Assembly (NCBI GenBank): GCA_903853895.1 | Contig: CAINUX010000043.1 | Coordinates: forward strand, 1 to 42,645 | Source of the DNA: an uncultured beta proteobacterium | Lineage (GTDB): Bacteria; Pseudomonadota; Gammaproteobacteria; Burkholderiales; Burkholderiaceae_C | Reading direction: 5' to 3' | Length of the DNA stretch: 42,645 bases | In this document: positions 20,582 through 28,820 of the stretch, piece after piece | How positions within the stretch are numbered: the first letter of the stretch is position 1 | How the letters are laid out: the number at the start of each line of letters is the position of its first letter | Position numbers and translations under genes: made by a program | The notes under the pieces: generated by a model | The model's input: only the letters and a program-made list of their open reading frames with translations | Databases searched by the model: none | What the model was told of the DNA's origin: nothing

Positions 20582-22137
20582 AACTGATTCGTACCCGCAG
20601 TGAACCTATTGTTTCGACCGACAACCCGCACGGCGCGCGCCACACCTGGAAGTTGCTGGTGGTTGATGATGAGCCAGACATGCGCGAGCTCACCCGTATC
20701 AACCTCAAGGGGTTCCGGTTTGCTGACCGTGACCTGGAGATTGTGGAGGCGGCCTCGGCCTACGAAGCGCGTGAGGTGCTGGCAAATAACCCCGATATTG
20801 CGGTGGCGCTGGTGGATGTGGTGATGGAGACCGACGATGCTGGCTTGCGATTGGTGGAGTACATCCGCAAGGAATTGAAGAATACGGTGGTGCGGCTCAT
20901 CATCCGCACCGGCCAGCCTGGGCTGGCACCGGAGCGCTACGTGATCGACCACTACGACATTGACGATTACAAGGACAAAACGGAGCTTACCGCCACCCAC
21001 CTGTACACCGCCGTGCGCTCCGCTGTCAAGTCTTACCGCGATCTGCGCACCATCGATTTGAACCGGGTGGGGCTACAACACGTTTTAAAGTCGGCACCCG
21101 ACATTTACCGCATCACCAACCGATCATTGGACCAGTTTTTTCAGGGCGTTCTGACCCAGATTATCGGTTTGTGCAACCTGTCGGGCTCCAGCTTTATCTC
21201 CACGGTCGATGGCGTGATTGCCACGTTTGACCACAGGGAGGCGACGCTGCAGGCGGCATCTGGCAGCTTGGCCAACGATGACCGCTTCGAGCGGATTCGC
21301 AGCCAATGCAGCGAGGCCATCCTGACTGGCCAGATGCCCGATGGCTTGCGCAAGGATGCCTATGTCGTGCCATTGCTGGTGCAGAGGGTTCCGGTCGGAT
21401 TTATCTACATTGAGCCAACCCAGGATCTCGATGAATCAGACCGCAGCCTGATCACCATGATGGCGCAGCAGTGCTCCAGTGCACTGGAGAATCTGCGCCT
21501 GCACATTGACCTGACCCAGTCCTACGACCATATGCTCGACATGCTGGCCCGCATTGCCGAGTTCAAGGACAGCACGACCGGCAGCCACATCAACCGCATA
21601 GACCACTACACGCGCCTGGTGGCCGTTGAGCTGGGCATGTCGACTGAAGAGGCCGTGCTGTGCGGCAAGGCCAGCCGGCTGCACGATGTGGGCAAGGTTG
21701 GCATTCCGGATTCAATTTTGCGCAAGCCCGGCAAACTCACTGCTGAAGAGTACGACGTCGTGAGATCCCATACCCAGATTGGCGGGCGCATCCTGGCCGA
21801 TGACCGCATTCTGGCAATGGCCTGTGATGTGGCCCTGCACCACCACGAGCGTTGGGACGGAAAAGGCTACCCCGAAGGCCGTCCATCGCGGGATTTCCAT
21901 ATGGTGACGCGCATCGTCAGCGTAATTGATGTGTTTGATGCGCTGGTCAGCCAGCGCCCCTACAAGGAACCCTGGGAGCCGTCGCGTGCGGCGCAGGAAA
22001 TCGAGCAGGGCGCAGGTACCCAGTTTGATCCAACGGTAGTGCCTGCCTTCTTGAAGTTGTACCGCAACGGCAGCTTTGACAGCATCATCCTCGCGGCACA
22101 ACACGAGAGCAGCTTTCCCGAGCCTCAGACCCACTGA
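20578..22137 (+). CDS. Response regulator with DUF3369 and HD-GYP c-di-GMP phosphodiesterase domain
   Basis: The protein has 519 residues. Receiver domain: LLVVDDEPDMRE, with the phospho-acceptor Asp80 in ALVDVVM. The middle (about 160-315) is the GAF-like DUF3369 region. The C-terminal HD-GYP domain (about 320-500) keeps the metal and signature residues: HINRIDHYTR, LHDVGKVGIPDSILRKPG, ALHHHERWDGKGYPEG and DVFDAL. The GYP motif is intact, so hydrolysis of cyclic di-GMP is expected. The start overlaps the kinase stop, and AAGGAGAGG lies just upstream, showing strong, coupled translation. The pair forms a two-component system whose output is a drop in c-di-GMP. Confidence 0.94.
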   Translation: MKLIRTRSEPIVSTDNPHGARHTWKLLVVDDEPDMRELTRINLKGFRFADRDLEIVEAASAYEAREVLANNPDIAVALVDVVMETDDAGLRLVEYIRKELKNTVVRLIIRTGQPGLAPERYVIDHYDIDDYKDKTELTATHLYTAVRSAVKSYRDLRTIDLNRVGLQHVLKSAPDIYRITNRSLDQFFQGVLTQIIGLCNLSGSSFISTVDGVIATFDHREATLQAASGSLANDDRFERIRSQCSEAILTGQMPDGLRKDAYVVPLLVQRVPVGFIYIEPTQDLDESDRSLITMMAQQCSSALENLRLHIDLTQSYDHMLDMLARIAEFKDSTTGSHINRIDHYTRLVAVELGMSTEEAVLCGKASRLHDVGKVGIPDSILRKPGKLTAEEYDVVRSHTQIGGRILADDRILAMACDVALHHHERWDGKGYPEGRPSRDFHMVTRIVSVIDVFDALVSQRPYKEPWEPSRAAQEIEQGAGTQFDPTVVPAFLKLYRNGSFDSIILAAQHESSFPEPQTH

Positions 22138-22146
22138 CTCGGCACG

Positions 22147-23652
22147 CTAGCGGCTGCTCGGAAAGCTGAACACCGCCCCCTCCCGCACTCCTGCACTGGG
22201 CCAACGCTGCGTAATCGTCTTGCGTTTGGTATAAAACCGCACGGCATCCGGGCCATAGGCGTGCAGGTCGCCAAACAGGCTACGCTTCCAGCCGCCAAAC
22301 GAATGGTAGGCCACCGGCACGGGCAGGGGCACGTTGACGCCGACCATGCCGACCAGAATGTTGTCGGTGAAGTAGCGTGCGGCCTCGCCGTCGCGGGTGA
22401 AGATGCAGGTGCCGTTGCCGTACTCGTGGGCGTCTATCAGGTCCATGGCTTCCTGCAGCGTCTTGACGCGCATGACGCCCAGCACCGGGCCAAAGATTTC
22501 TTCCTGATAAATCACCATGCCGGGCTCCACGTGGTCGAACAGGCAAGGGCCGAGAAAATAGCCATCCTCATGGCCAGCCACCTTGACGCCACGTCCGTCC
22601 ACCACCAGCGTGGCGCCTTCGGCCTCGCCCTGGTCCACGTAGCCTTTGACCTTCTCGTAGTGCGGCTTGGTGACCAGCGGACCCATGTCGCTGCTGGCGT
22701 CTGTGCCGGGGCCGACTTTCATTTTGGCGATTTCCACTGTCAGCGCGGCCACTACTGCGTCCGCCGTGGCGTCGCCGATGGCGACCACCAGCGGGATGGC
22801 CATGCAGCGCTCTCCGCAGGAGCCATAGGCCGCACCCATCAGCGCGCTCACCGCATTGGCGATGTCGGCGTCGGGCATGACCACAGCGTGGTTCTTGGCG
22901 CCGCCCAGGGCCTGCACGCGCTTGCCGTGGGCGCAGCCGGTGGTGTAGATGTACTCGGCAATGGGGGTCGACCCAACAAAGCTCACTGCCTTGACGCGGG
23001 GGTCGGTCAACAGCGTGTCCACGGCCTCCTTGTCGCCGTTGACCACATTGAGCACGCCGGGTGGCAGACCGGCTTCCAATGCCAGTTCGGCAATGCGTAG
23101 CGTGGAACTGGGGTCGCGTTCTGAAGGTTTGAGGATGAAGGTGTTGCCGCATGCGACGGCCATGGGCCACATCCACAGCGGCACCATGGCCGGAAAGTTG
23201 AACGGAGTGATACCGGCAGTCACGCCCAGCGGCTGAAATTCGCTCCACGAGTCCATGGCCGGGCCGACGTTCTTGCTGTGCTCGCCCTTGAGCAACTCGG
23301 GGGCGTAGCTGGCGTACTCCACGTTCTCGATGCCGCGCTGCAACTCGCCCGCCGCGTCGCTCAGCACCTTGCCGTGTTCGGCGGTGATCAGCGCGCACAG
23401 TTCGTCGGAGTGCTGCTCGAGCAATACTTTGAGGTTGCCCATCACGCGGGCGCGCTTGAGGGCTGGTGTGTTGCGCCAGGCCGGGTACGCGGCTTGTGCG
23501 CTGGCGATGGCTTCTTCCACCGTGGTCTTGCTGGCCAGCAGCACGCGCTTCTCTGCCTTGCCCGTCGCGGGGTTGAAAACGTCCTGGGCGCGCGTACCGG
23601 TGGTGACGATCTTGCCGTCAATCAGATGGCCGACAGTGGGGAGTTGGGACAT
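22147..23652 (-). CDS. mmsA: CoA-acylating methylmalonate/malonate-semialdehyde dehydrogenase
   Basis: This NAD-dependent enzyme turns malonate semialdehyde into acetyl-CoA and methylmalonate semialdehyde into propionyl-CoA. It has 501 residues. The aldehyde dehydrogenase fold shows GVTAGITPFNFPAMVPLWM and the catalytic Cys283 in YGSCGERCMAI. At the place where ordinary aldehyde dehydrogenases have the general-base Glu, the sequence reads LGGAKNH, the known feature of the CoA-dependent subfamily. The start is the ATG at 23652 (MSQLPTVGHL) with AGGA upstream. It lies 87 bp downstream of the beta-alanine aminotransferase on the same strand; the pair completes uracil-derived beta-alanine breakdown. 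The gap contains repeat copy E. Confidence 0.95.
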   Translation of the reverse strand: MSQLPTVGHLIDGKIVTTGTRAQDVFNPATGKAEKRVLLASKTTVEEAIASAQAAYPAWRNTPALKRARVMGNLKVLLEQHSDELCALITAEHGKVLSDAAGELQRGIENVEYASYAPELLKGEHSKNVGPAMDSWSEFQPLGVTAGITPFNFPAMVPLWMWPMAVACGNTFILKPSERDPSSTLRIAELALEAGLPPGVLNVVNGDKEAVDTLLTDPRVKAVSFVGSTPIAEYIYTTGCAHGKRVQALGGAKNHAVVMPDADIANAVSALMGAAYGSCGERCMAIPLVVAIGDATADAVVAALTVEIAKMKVGPGTDASSDMGPLVTKPHYEKVKGYVDQGEAEGATLVVDGRGVKVAGHEDGYFLGPCLFDHVEPGMVIYQEEIFGPVLGVMRVKTLQEAMDLIDAHEYGNGTCIFTRDGEAARYFTDNILVGMVGVNVPLPVPVAYHSFGGWKRSLFGDLHAYGPDAVRFYTKRKTITQRWPSAGVREGAVFSFPSSR

Positions 23653-23676
23653 GGGTTTTCCTGAATTATTGTCAAT

Positions 23677-23735
23677 AAAAAGTGGCACTAGCCCGCGTGA
23701 ATAGTGCTTGAGTAGCTATAAAAACAGGAGCAAAT
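23677..23735 (-). repeat. Dispersed repeat, copy E
   Basis: On the minus strand it reads GCTCCTGTTTTTATAGCTAC, then TCAAGCACTATTCACG, then CGGGCTAGTGCC, then ACTTTTTATTG. It shares the TAGCT, ATTCACG and GGGCTAG blocks with copy D and the same layout as the others. It fills the gap between the aminotransferase stop and the mmsA ribosome-binding site. Confidence 0.7.
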
Positions 23736-23739
23736 GGAA

Positions 23740-25131
23740 TCAGGCGGTGGCGTTGAGTGCTTCGCCCAGGGCGTTGACCAGGCTGTCGATCTCGGCCTTC
23801 TCAATGATGAAGGGCGGTGCCAGCTGAATGGTGTCGCCGCCATAGCGCACGTAGAAGCCCTTTTCCAGGCAGCGCATGGCAATCTCATAGGGTCGTTTCG
23901 CGGGTTCGCCGGGTAGCGATGCAATGGTGATACCGGCGGCCAAGCCATAGTTGCGGATGTCGGCGACATGCTTGGCACCCTGCAGGCTGTGCACGGCCTG
24001 CTCAAAGTAGGGTGCCAGTGCAGCGACGCGCTCCACCATGTTCTCCTTGACCAGCACATCCAGCGCGGCAATGCCAGCGGCGCATGCCACCGGGTGGGCA
24101 GAGTAGGTGTAGCCGTGCGGGAACTCCAGCATGTAGTCCGGCCCGCCTTGGGCCATGAAGGTGTCGTAGATTTCTTTCTTGGCGACGACAGCACCCAGTG
24201 GCTGCGCGCCATTAGTGATCTGCTTGGCGACATTCATGATGTCGGGCGTCACGCCAAATGCGGCGGCGCCCGTGTAGGCACCCATGCGGCCAAAACCGGT
24301 GATGACTTCGTCAAAAATCAACAGGATGTTGTTGGCCGTGCAGATTTCGCGCAGACGGGCCAAGTAGCCCACCGGTGGAATCACGACACCGGCCGAGCCG
24401 GACATGGGCTCGACGATGACGGCGGCGATGTTGGATGCGTCGTGCAGCGCAATCAGCTTGAGCAACTCATCGGCCAACTCGGCACCCGTGGGGGGCATGC
24501 CCTTGTGGAACGATCCCGCTGGGGGTTGGGTATGCGGCAAGTGGTCGGACTCAATGCCCTGGCCGAAGGTCTTGCGGTTGCCCAGAATGCCGCCGACCGA
24601 AATGCCGCCGAAGTTGACTCCGTGGTAGCCCTTTTCACGCCCGATCAGGCGGGTCTTGGTTCCCTGGCCCTTGGCACGCCAGTAGGCGCGGGCCATCTTC
24701 AGCGAGGTGTCTGCAGACTCGGAGCCCGAGCCGGTAAAGAACACGTGGTCCAGCCCATCAGGGGTCAGGGCACAGATCTTGTTGGCCAGCTCGAAGGACA
24801 GGGGGTGGCCAAACTGGAAAGCCGGGGAGTAGTCCATCGTGCCGATCTGGCGACTCACCGCTTCGGTGATCTCCGCCCGGCCATGGCCCAGGCCGCAGCA
24901 CCACAGGCCTGACAGGCCGTCCAGGATTTTGCGGCCATTGCTGTCGGTGTAATAGGCGCCCTGGGCGCTTACCAGCATGCGCCCGGACTGGGGGCCAGCG
25001 GCCTTGAAATTGCGGTTCGCCGTGAAGGGCATCCAGTGGGCTTCCAGCCACGCGGAGTCATCCGGAAAGGCACTGGTGCTGGTGACGGCGGCGGATGGTG
25101 TCGTGGAGCGGGCAGTGTCGTTGAGTTTCAT
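23740..25131 (-). CDS. Omega-aminotransferase, probably beta-alanine:pyruvate transaminase
   Basis: This PLP-dependent class III aminotransferase has 463 residues. Features include WMPFTANRNFK near the N-terminus, GLWCCGLGHGR, the phosphate-binding GSGSESADTSLKMARAYW, the PLP-ring Asp274 in IFDEVITGFGRMG and the Schiff-base Lys303 in NVAKQITNGAQPLGAV. The wording throughout matches beta-alanine-pyruvate transaminases. The start is the ATG at 25131, with TTAGGAAT upstream. It is followed by mmsA on the same strand and faces a divergent LysR gene. Together with preTA and hydantoinase elsewhere in the window, it supports a full uracil to acetyl-CoA route; the carbamoyl-beta-alanine amidase is not in view. 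It may also act on other amines. Confidence 0.92.
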   Translation of the reverse strand: MKLNDTARSTTPSAAVTSTSAFPDDSAWLEAHWMPFTANRNFKAAGPQSGRMLVSAQGAYYTDSNGRKILDGLSGLWCCGLGHGRAEITEAVSRQIGTMDYSPAFQFGHPLSFELANKICALTPDGLDHVFFTGSGSESADTSLKMARAYWRAKGQGTKTRLIGREKGYHGVNFGGISVGGILGNRKTFGQGIESDHLPHTQPPAGSFHKGMPPTGAELADELLKLIALHDASNIAAVIVEPMSGSAGVVIPPVGYLARLREICTANNILLIFDEVITGFGRMGAYTGAAAFGVTPDIMNVAKQITNGAQPLGAVVAKKEIYDTFMAQGGPDYMLEFPHGYTYSAHPVACAAGIAALDVLVKENMVERVAALAPYFEQAVHSLQGAKHVADIRNYGLAAGITIASLPGEPAKRPYEIAMRCLEKGFYVRYGGDTIQLAPPFIIEKAEIDSLVNALGEALNATA

Positions 25132-25276
25132 GGCATTCCTAATCAGTTGGGATCAGAGCACATTTGCTGTGCAAAGTGGTCCGACCCGTAAGGTTTCAGT
25201 CCTGGTCTGCGCGCCTGCGGCAGGGTGCAACGGTTCCCGCAAGGGCTTGCGAGGGTCTTTCGTATTGTGGGCGGCT

Positions 25277-25319
25277 CTGTTACTCTTATAAAGTAACAGT
25301 TATCACTCTTCAGTTATCA
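25277..25319. promoter_or_regulatory. Composite operator between the aminotransferase and its divergent LysR gene
   Basis: CTGTTACT (25277-25284) and AGTAACAG (25292-25299) form a perfect inverted repeat around the A+T spacer CTTATAA. It overlaps the first of two direct repeats of CAGTTATCA (25297-25305 and 25311-25319, 14 bp apart). It sits in the 284-bp divergent gap 25132-25415, which otherwise holds no gene I accept. The layout suits binding by the LysR protein encoded at 25416. Confidence 0.55.
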
Positions 25320-25415
25320 AAAAATGCAAGTGACCAAGATGCCCCCCATGCTCCTCCACTGTGTGTGGATCGCTTCCATCCAAAGTGGTGCCTCTTATCT
25401 TGTGGCGGCCCGGCG

Positions 25416-26348
25416 ATGAAAAGAGCCGTGCTCGGCCAGATCAGCGATATGGACCTGCGCCTGCTGCGCGTGTTCCGCGCGGTGGTGGACTGCGGTGGCA
25501 TGGCGGCGGCGGAACTGGAACTCAATATTGGCACCTCTACTGTAAGTCGCCACATCAAGGATCTGGAAACCCGCCTGGGGCTGACCCTGTGCCGCCGCGG
25601 TCGGGCCGGCTTTGCGCTGACGCCCGAGGGTGAGAAGATTTATGCCCAGACCGCCCAGTTGCTGGCGGCGACCGACGCTTTTCGCAGTGGGGTGGACGAT
25701 ATTCACCAACGCATGGGAGGGCAACTGAATGTCGCCATGTTCGACAAGACGGCCAGCAACCCCGCTTCTCACATTGCGCAGGCGATTGCTCTGTTCACAC
25801 AGCGAGCGCCTGACGTGGCGTTGCACCTGCATGTGGGCACTATGACCGCAATCGAACGGGGCGTTCTGGATGGGCAGTACCAAATCGGCATCATTCCCGG
25901 CCACCGTAGCTCGGATGCGCTGGAGTACGTCGAATTGTTCGACGAGACCATGCTGCTGTACGGCGGTGCCGACCATCCACTGATGGGGTCGAATCCGCAG
26001 ACGCTCGATTGGGACAGTTTGCGGGCCTACCCATTTGCCGGGTTGGGCTATCACTCACCGAATATGGAAATCAGCCAACAGGTGCGCCTGACGCGCAAGG
26101 CGACAGGCTTTGACCAGGAGGCCATTGCGACCTTGATCCTGTCGGGTCAATTCCTGGGTTTTTTGCCCGACCACTACGCACAAAGCTTCGTGAGAACGGG
26201 CCAGATGCGCGCGATCCAACCGACACTATTTCGCTACGCATGCCAGTTTTTTGCCATCACCCGGCGCTCGCCTCAACCCGCGCGGGCGACCCGCGCGTTT
26301 CAGGGCTGCCTAACCAAAGCGCATGCTTTGGCGCAACCCAGGGCCTGA
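25416..26348 (+). CDS. LysR-family regulator, likely of beta-alanine catabolism
   Basis: The protein has 310 residues. The winged helix-turn-helix spans about residues 12-70 (LRLLRVFRAVVDCGGM, LNIGTSTVSRHIKDLETRLG, RRGRAGFALTPEGEKIY). The effector domain shows GQLNVAMFDKTASNP, LDGQYQIGIIPGHRSSD and SGQFLGFLPDHYAQ. The start was placed at the ATG at 25416 because the family begins just before the helix-turn-helix; an open frame reaching back to 25164 crosses the operator region. It is divergent from the aminotransferase-mmsA unit and therefore the best candidate for its regulator. The stop abuts the convergent small gene with no gap. Confidence 0.9.
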   Translation: MKRAVLGQISDMDLRLLRVFRAVVDCGGMAAAELELNIGTSTVSRHIKDLETRLGLTLCRRGRAGFALTPEGEKIYAQTAQLLAATDAFRSGVDDIHQRMGGQLNVAMFDKTASNPASHIAQAIALFTQRAPDVALHLHVGTMTAIERGVLDGQYQIGIIPGHRSSDALEYVELFDETMLLYGGADHPLMGSNPQTLDWDSLRAYPFAGLGYHSPNMEISQQVRLTRKATGFDQEAIATLILSGQFLGFLPDHYAQSFVRTGQMRAIQPTLFRYACQFFAITRRSPQPARATRAFQGCLTKAHALAQPRA

Positions 26349-26519
26349 TTAGCCGCCCTTTTTGGAGCGCTTGCCGGGGTTCTTCTTGCTGCGTGTAGCG
26401 GTGCCACGCTCCAGGCTTACCTTTTGTCCACGGCCGCCGGTTGGCAGGGTGAAGCCTGGCAGGGTTGCGGGACGTGGAGTGGCTTTACGGTCTGCTTCGG
26501 TGACGATCTGATTGCCCAT
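26349..26519 (-). CDS. Small basic protein of unknown function (56 residues)
   Basis: I do not recognise this protein. The coding frame from the ATG at 26519 has AGGA about nine bases upstream. The protein starts MGNQIVTEADRKATPRPATL, has a Gly/Pro-rich centre (PGFTLPTGGRGQKVSLERG) and ends in a strongly basic tail (ATRSKKNPGKRSKKGG). There is no signal peptide or membrane segment. The basic tail suggests nucleic acid or ribosome contact, but nothing proves it. It ends exactly where the convergent LysR gene ends. A longer frame to 26606 exists but has no ribosome site and an unconvincing leader. Confidence 0.65.
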   Translation of the reverse strand: MGNQIVTEADRKATPRPATLPGFTLPTGGRGQKVSLERGTATRSKKNPGKRSKKGG

Positions 26520-26683
26520 GTGATTCTTTCCTGAGAAATTGGTTGGGGTTGATGTTTTTGCAAAGGCAGTATTAGGCCATAAACTGAAAGGGGAGGCAAA
26601 ATCCAAGGTGTCCCAAGCACGTACCGACTACCGCCAACGTGTCTTCATCGATTGAGCTTCCATATCTTTCACGCCCATTCAAA

Positions 26684-26700
26684 CATTAGTTAGACTAATG
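26684..26700. promoter_or_regulatory. LysR-type palindrome upstream of the ArgP-like gene
   Basis: CATTAGT and ACTAATG surround TAG, a perfect 7-bp dyad containing the T-N11-A pattern of LysR-family boxes. It lies 79 bp upstream of the ArgP-like start, a usual place for autoregulation. It is in the 259-bp gap 26520-26778, which shows no other gene. Confidence 0.5.
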
Positions 26701-26778
26701 ACTTTGCGAGGCAGGGCGTAGACGGAGTAGCCGGCACGCTTTGAGCCAAAAAAACGATGGGGTGTTCGGAGATGGTTT

Positions 26779-27690
26779 ATGCGCACATTTGATACTGACG
26801 CCCTGGAATGCCTGGCTGCTATTGTTGAAGAAGGTGGATTTGAACGTGCGGCGGTTCGACTATCCGTAACCCAGTCCGCAGTTTCGCAGCGCTTGCGGGC
26901 GCTGGAAGCCCAGGTGGGTACTGTCTTGCTGGTGCGCAGCCGCCCCATCAAACCTACTTCAGCCGGCCGTTTGCTGATCAAGCATGCCATGCAGATGCGT
27001 CTGCTGCGCGCCGATCTGGAAACCGATTTGCAGGATTTGACGCCAGGCACCGGCGCCATGCGTGAAGAAGACCGCATCTCCATTGCCATCAATGCCGACA
27101 GCATTGCCACCTGGGCACTCCCGGCATTGGGCGATATGGTGAGTGAAGGCTTACCCCTTGAAATCATCACCGATGATCAGGACTTTACCCATGAATGGTT
27201 GCGCGAAGGGCAGGTACTAGGCTGCGTAACTACGCTCAAACAGGCCCTGCGCGGTTGCAAGGTTTTGCCGCTGGGGGCGATGCACTATGTAGCGGTCGCC
27301 AGTCCTGCCTATGCCGCCACCCATTGTCCAACGGGACTTACGCCCCACAACTTCCGGACCATTCCGTTCATCGCTTTCAACCGTAAGGACGATTTGCAGA
27401 CAGACTTTGTCAGCCGCGCGTGTGGCCTGCGCCGTGTGGCGCTGAGTCAACGTTTTGTGCCCAGTTCTGAAGGCCAAGTGCGCGCCGTACTCTCGGGCTG
27501 GGGCGCCAGTGTATTGCCGGAGTTGCAGGTTCACAGTCTGTTGGCCAGTGGTGAACTGGTCAACTTGGCGCCCACGGTGACACTGCCCGTGAACTTGTAC
27601 TGGCACTGTTGGAACCTGGATTCGGTAGTGATTGACCGGTTGACGGCAGCGCTGTCAAGCGCCGCTGCAGTCGCATTGAAGACTTCATAG
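26779..27690 (+). CDS. ArgP/LysG-type LysR-family regulator
   Basis: The protein has 303 residues. It starts MRTFDTDALECLAAIVEEGG and continues with a helix-turn-helix FERAAVRLSVTQSAVSQRLR and a wing VLLVRSRPIKPTSAGRLLI, the wording of the ArgP (IciA)/LysG group. ISIAINADSIATWALPAL opens the effector domain. Family members respond to lysine or arginine and often control the LysE exporter, but no lysE-like gene is adjacent, so the target lies elsewhere. GGAGATGG precedes the ATG. It is followed after 53 bp by a TetR gene on the same strand. Confidence 0.88.
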   Translation: MRTFDTDALECLAAIVEEGGFERAAVRLSVTQSAVSQRLRALEAQVGTVLLVRSRPIKPTSAGRLLIKHAMQMRLLRADLETDLQDLTPGTGAMREEDRISIAINADSIATWALPALGDMVSEGLPLEIITDDQDFTHEWLREGQVLGCVTTLKQALRGCKVLPLGAMHYVAVASPAYAATHCPTGLTPHNFRTIPFIAFNRKDDLQTDFVSRACGLRRVALSQRFVPSSEGQVRAVLSGWGASVLPELQVHSLLASGELVNLAPTVTLPVNLYWHCWNLDSVVIDRLTAALSSAAAVALKTS

Positions 27691-27743
27691 TCGTAAATTA
27701 TCCTTTGCCTGTTTTTTCTGACGTCTTCGGCTAAACTGGCGCC

Positions 27744-28361
27744 ATGAAATCCAGCCCGGGCGCAAAAATCTCGTTCAAAGCACAAATGCTGCAGGCGCGT
27801 GAGGACGCGATCATCCGCGTTGTGAATCACCTGTTGGCAGAGAAAGGATTCGACGCAATGACAGTGGATGAGGTGGCTGCCAATGTTGGCATCGCCAAGG
27901 CCAGCCTCTACAAACACTTTCCCAGCAAGGAAGATCTGGCCGCCGCCGCTATGGTGCGTGTTATGCGTCACGCACAGACCTACCTGGAAGGGATCGCCGA
28001 AGAGACCCCGTCGCTGGAAAAACTGCGTCAAGTTGTACGCTGGACCATGGAGCTCAAACTGGCGGGAGAAATGCCTTCACTACCAAGCCAAAATTCCAGC
28101 TTGCGCGCCACGCTCATCAGCAACCAGGATTACATGAACGGTCTGATAGAGGTCAGCGACCGGTTGGGGGGATGGATTGAAGCGGCGCAGGCTCAGGGCA
28201 GTATCAATCCGCAGTTGCCGGCCATTGCCATCCTGTACACGCTGTACGCCAGAGCGTGCGACCCGGTGCTTGAATTTCTGAAGATGGGCGCTCAGCACAC
28301 CGACGCACAAATCGTGGACTTTGTGCTGTCGACCTGCTTTGATGGGTTGAACGCGCGTTAG
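27744..28361 (+). CDS. TetR/AcrR-family transcriptional regulator
   Basis: The protein has 205 residues. The N-terminal helix-turn-helix (about 14-62) reads AIIRVVNHLLAEKGFDAMTV, then DEVAANVGIAKASLYKHFPS, with the typical SLYKHFPSKEDL recognition helix and following residues. The C-terminal half is the variable ligand and dimer domain and gives no clue to the ligand. The 3' end overlaps the convergent universal stress gene by four bases. The regulated genes are not evident. Confidence 0.9.
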   Translation: MKSSPGAKISFKAQMLQAREDAIIRVVNHLLAEKGFDAMTVDEVAANVGIAKASLYKHFPSKEDLAAAAMVRVMRHAQTYLEGIAEETPSLEKLRQVVRWTMELKLAGEMPSLPSQNSSLRATLISNQDYMNGLIEVSDRLGGWIEAAQAQGSINPQLPAIAILYTLYARACDPVLEFLKMGAQHTDAQIVDFVLSTCFDGLNAR

Positions 28362-28780
28362 CGCACCAGCAGCACTGGCACCTTGCAGTGCGCCAGCACC
28401 TGATTGGTCACGGAGCCCATCACCATGCTCACCACGGCACCATGGCCATGCGATCCCATGACCACCAGATCGAACTTGCCATCGGTCGCCAATTTGGCGA
28501 TGGTGACACCGGCCGGGCCGACTTTCCATTGTGATTTGGCGTCAATGCCGTGGCGCAGCAGAAACTTGGAAACGGGAGCCAGTACCTTCTCGCTCTCTTC
28601 CGCATAGTACGTATCCACTATGTCCTTGCCCACTGCGGCGCGGGCACGGGGCGGCAAGGCAGGCTGTGCGGTAAAAACGGTGAATTCATTCTTGCCATTG
28701 AGCAGGCTCTCGTGGGTGCTCAAATAGGCCAGCATCTTCTTGCTATAGGGGCTGCCGTCAACGGCCAGAAGTATCTTCAT
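28358..28780 (-). CDS. Universal stress protein (UspA family)
   Basis: The protein has 140 residues, a single Usp domain. It opens MKILLAVDGSPYSKKMLAYL, and the ATP-binding G-x2-G-x9-G-S pattern appears in VMGSHGHGAVVSMVMGSVT, followed by the terminal strand VPVLLVR. It is therefore of the ATP-binding type, cytoplasmic and likely induced by stress. GAGGAG lies upstream of the ATG. It is 40 bp downstream of the metallophosphoesterase gene on the same strand and may be the last gene of a LysR-phosphoesterase-usp unit. Confidence 0.93.
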   Translation of the reverse strand: MKILLAVDGSPYSKKMLAYLSTHESLLNGKNEFTVFTAQPALPPRARAAVGKDIVDTYYAEESEKVLAPVSKFLLRHGIDAKSQWKVGPAGVTIAKLATDGKFDLVVMGSHGHGAVVSMVMGSVTNQVLAHCKVPVLLVR

Positions 28781-28820
28781 GGTTCACTCCTCGGTGCAAT
28801 GCTCTCAGTGTAACCATCGG

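Noticed and set aside
23968-24912. A 314-codon open frame on the plus strand opposite the aminotransferase gene
   Set aside because: It mirrors the aminotransferase, whose PLP residues are intact, so the antisense frame is not a gene.
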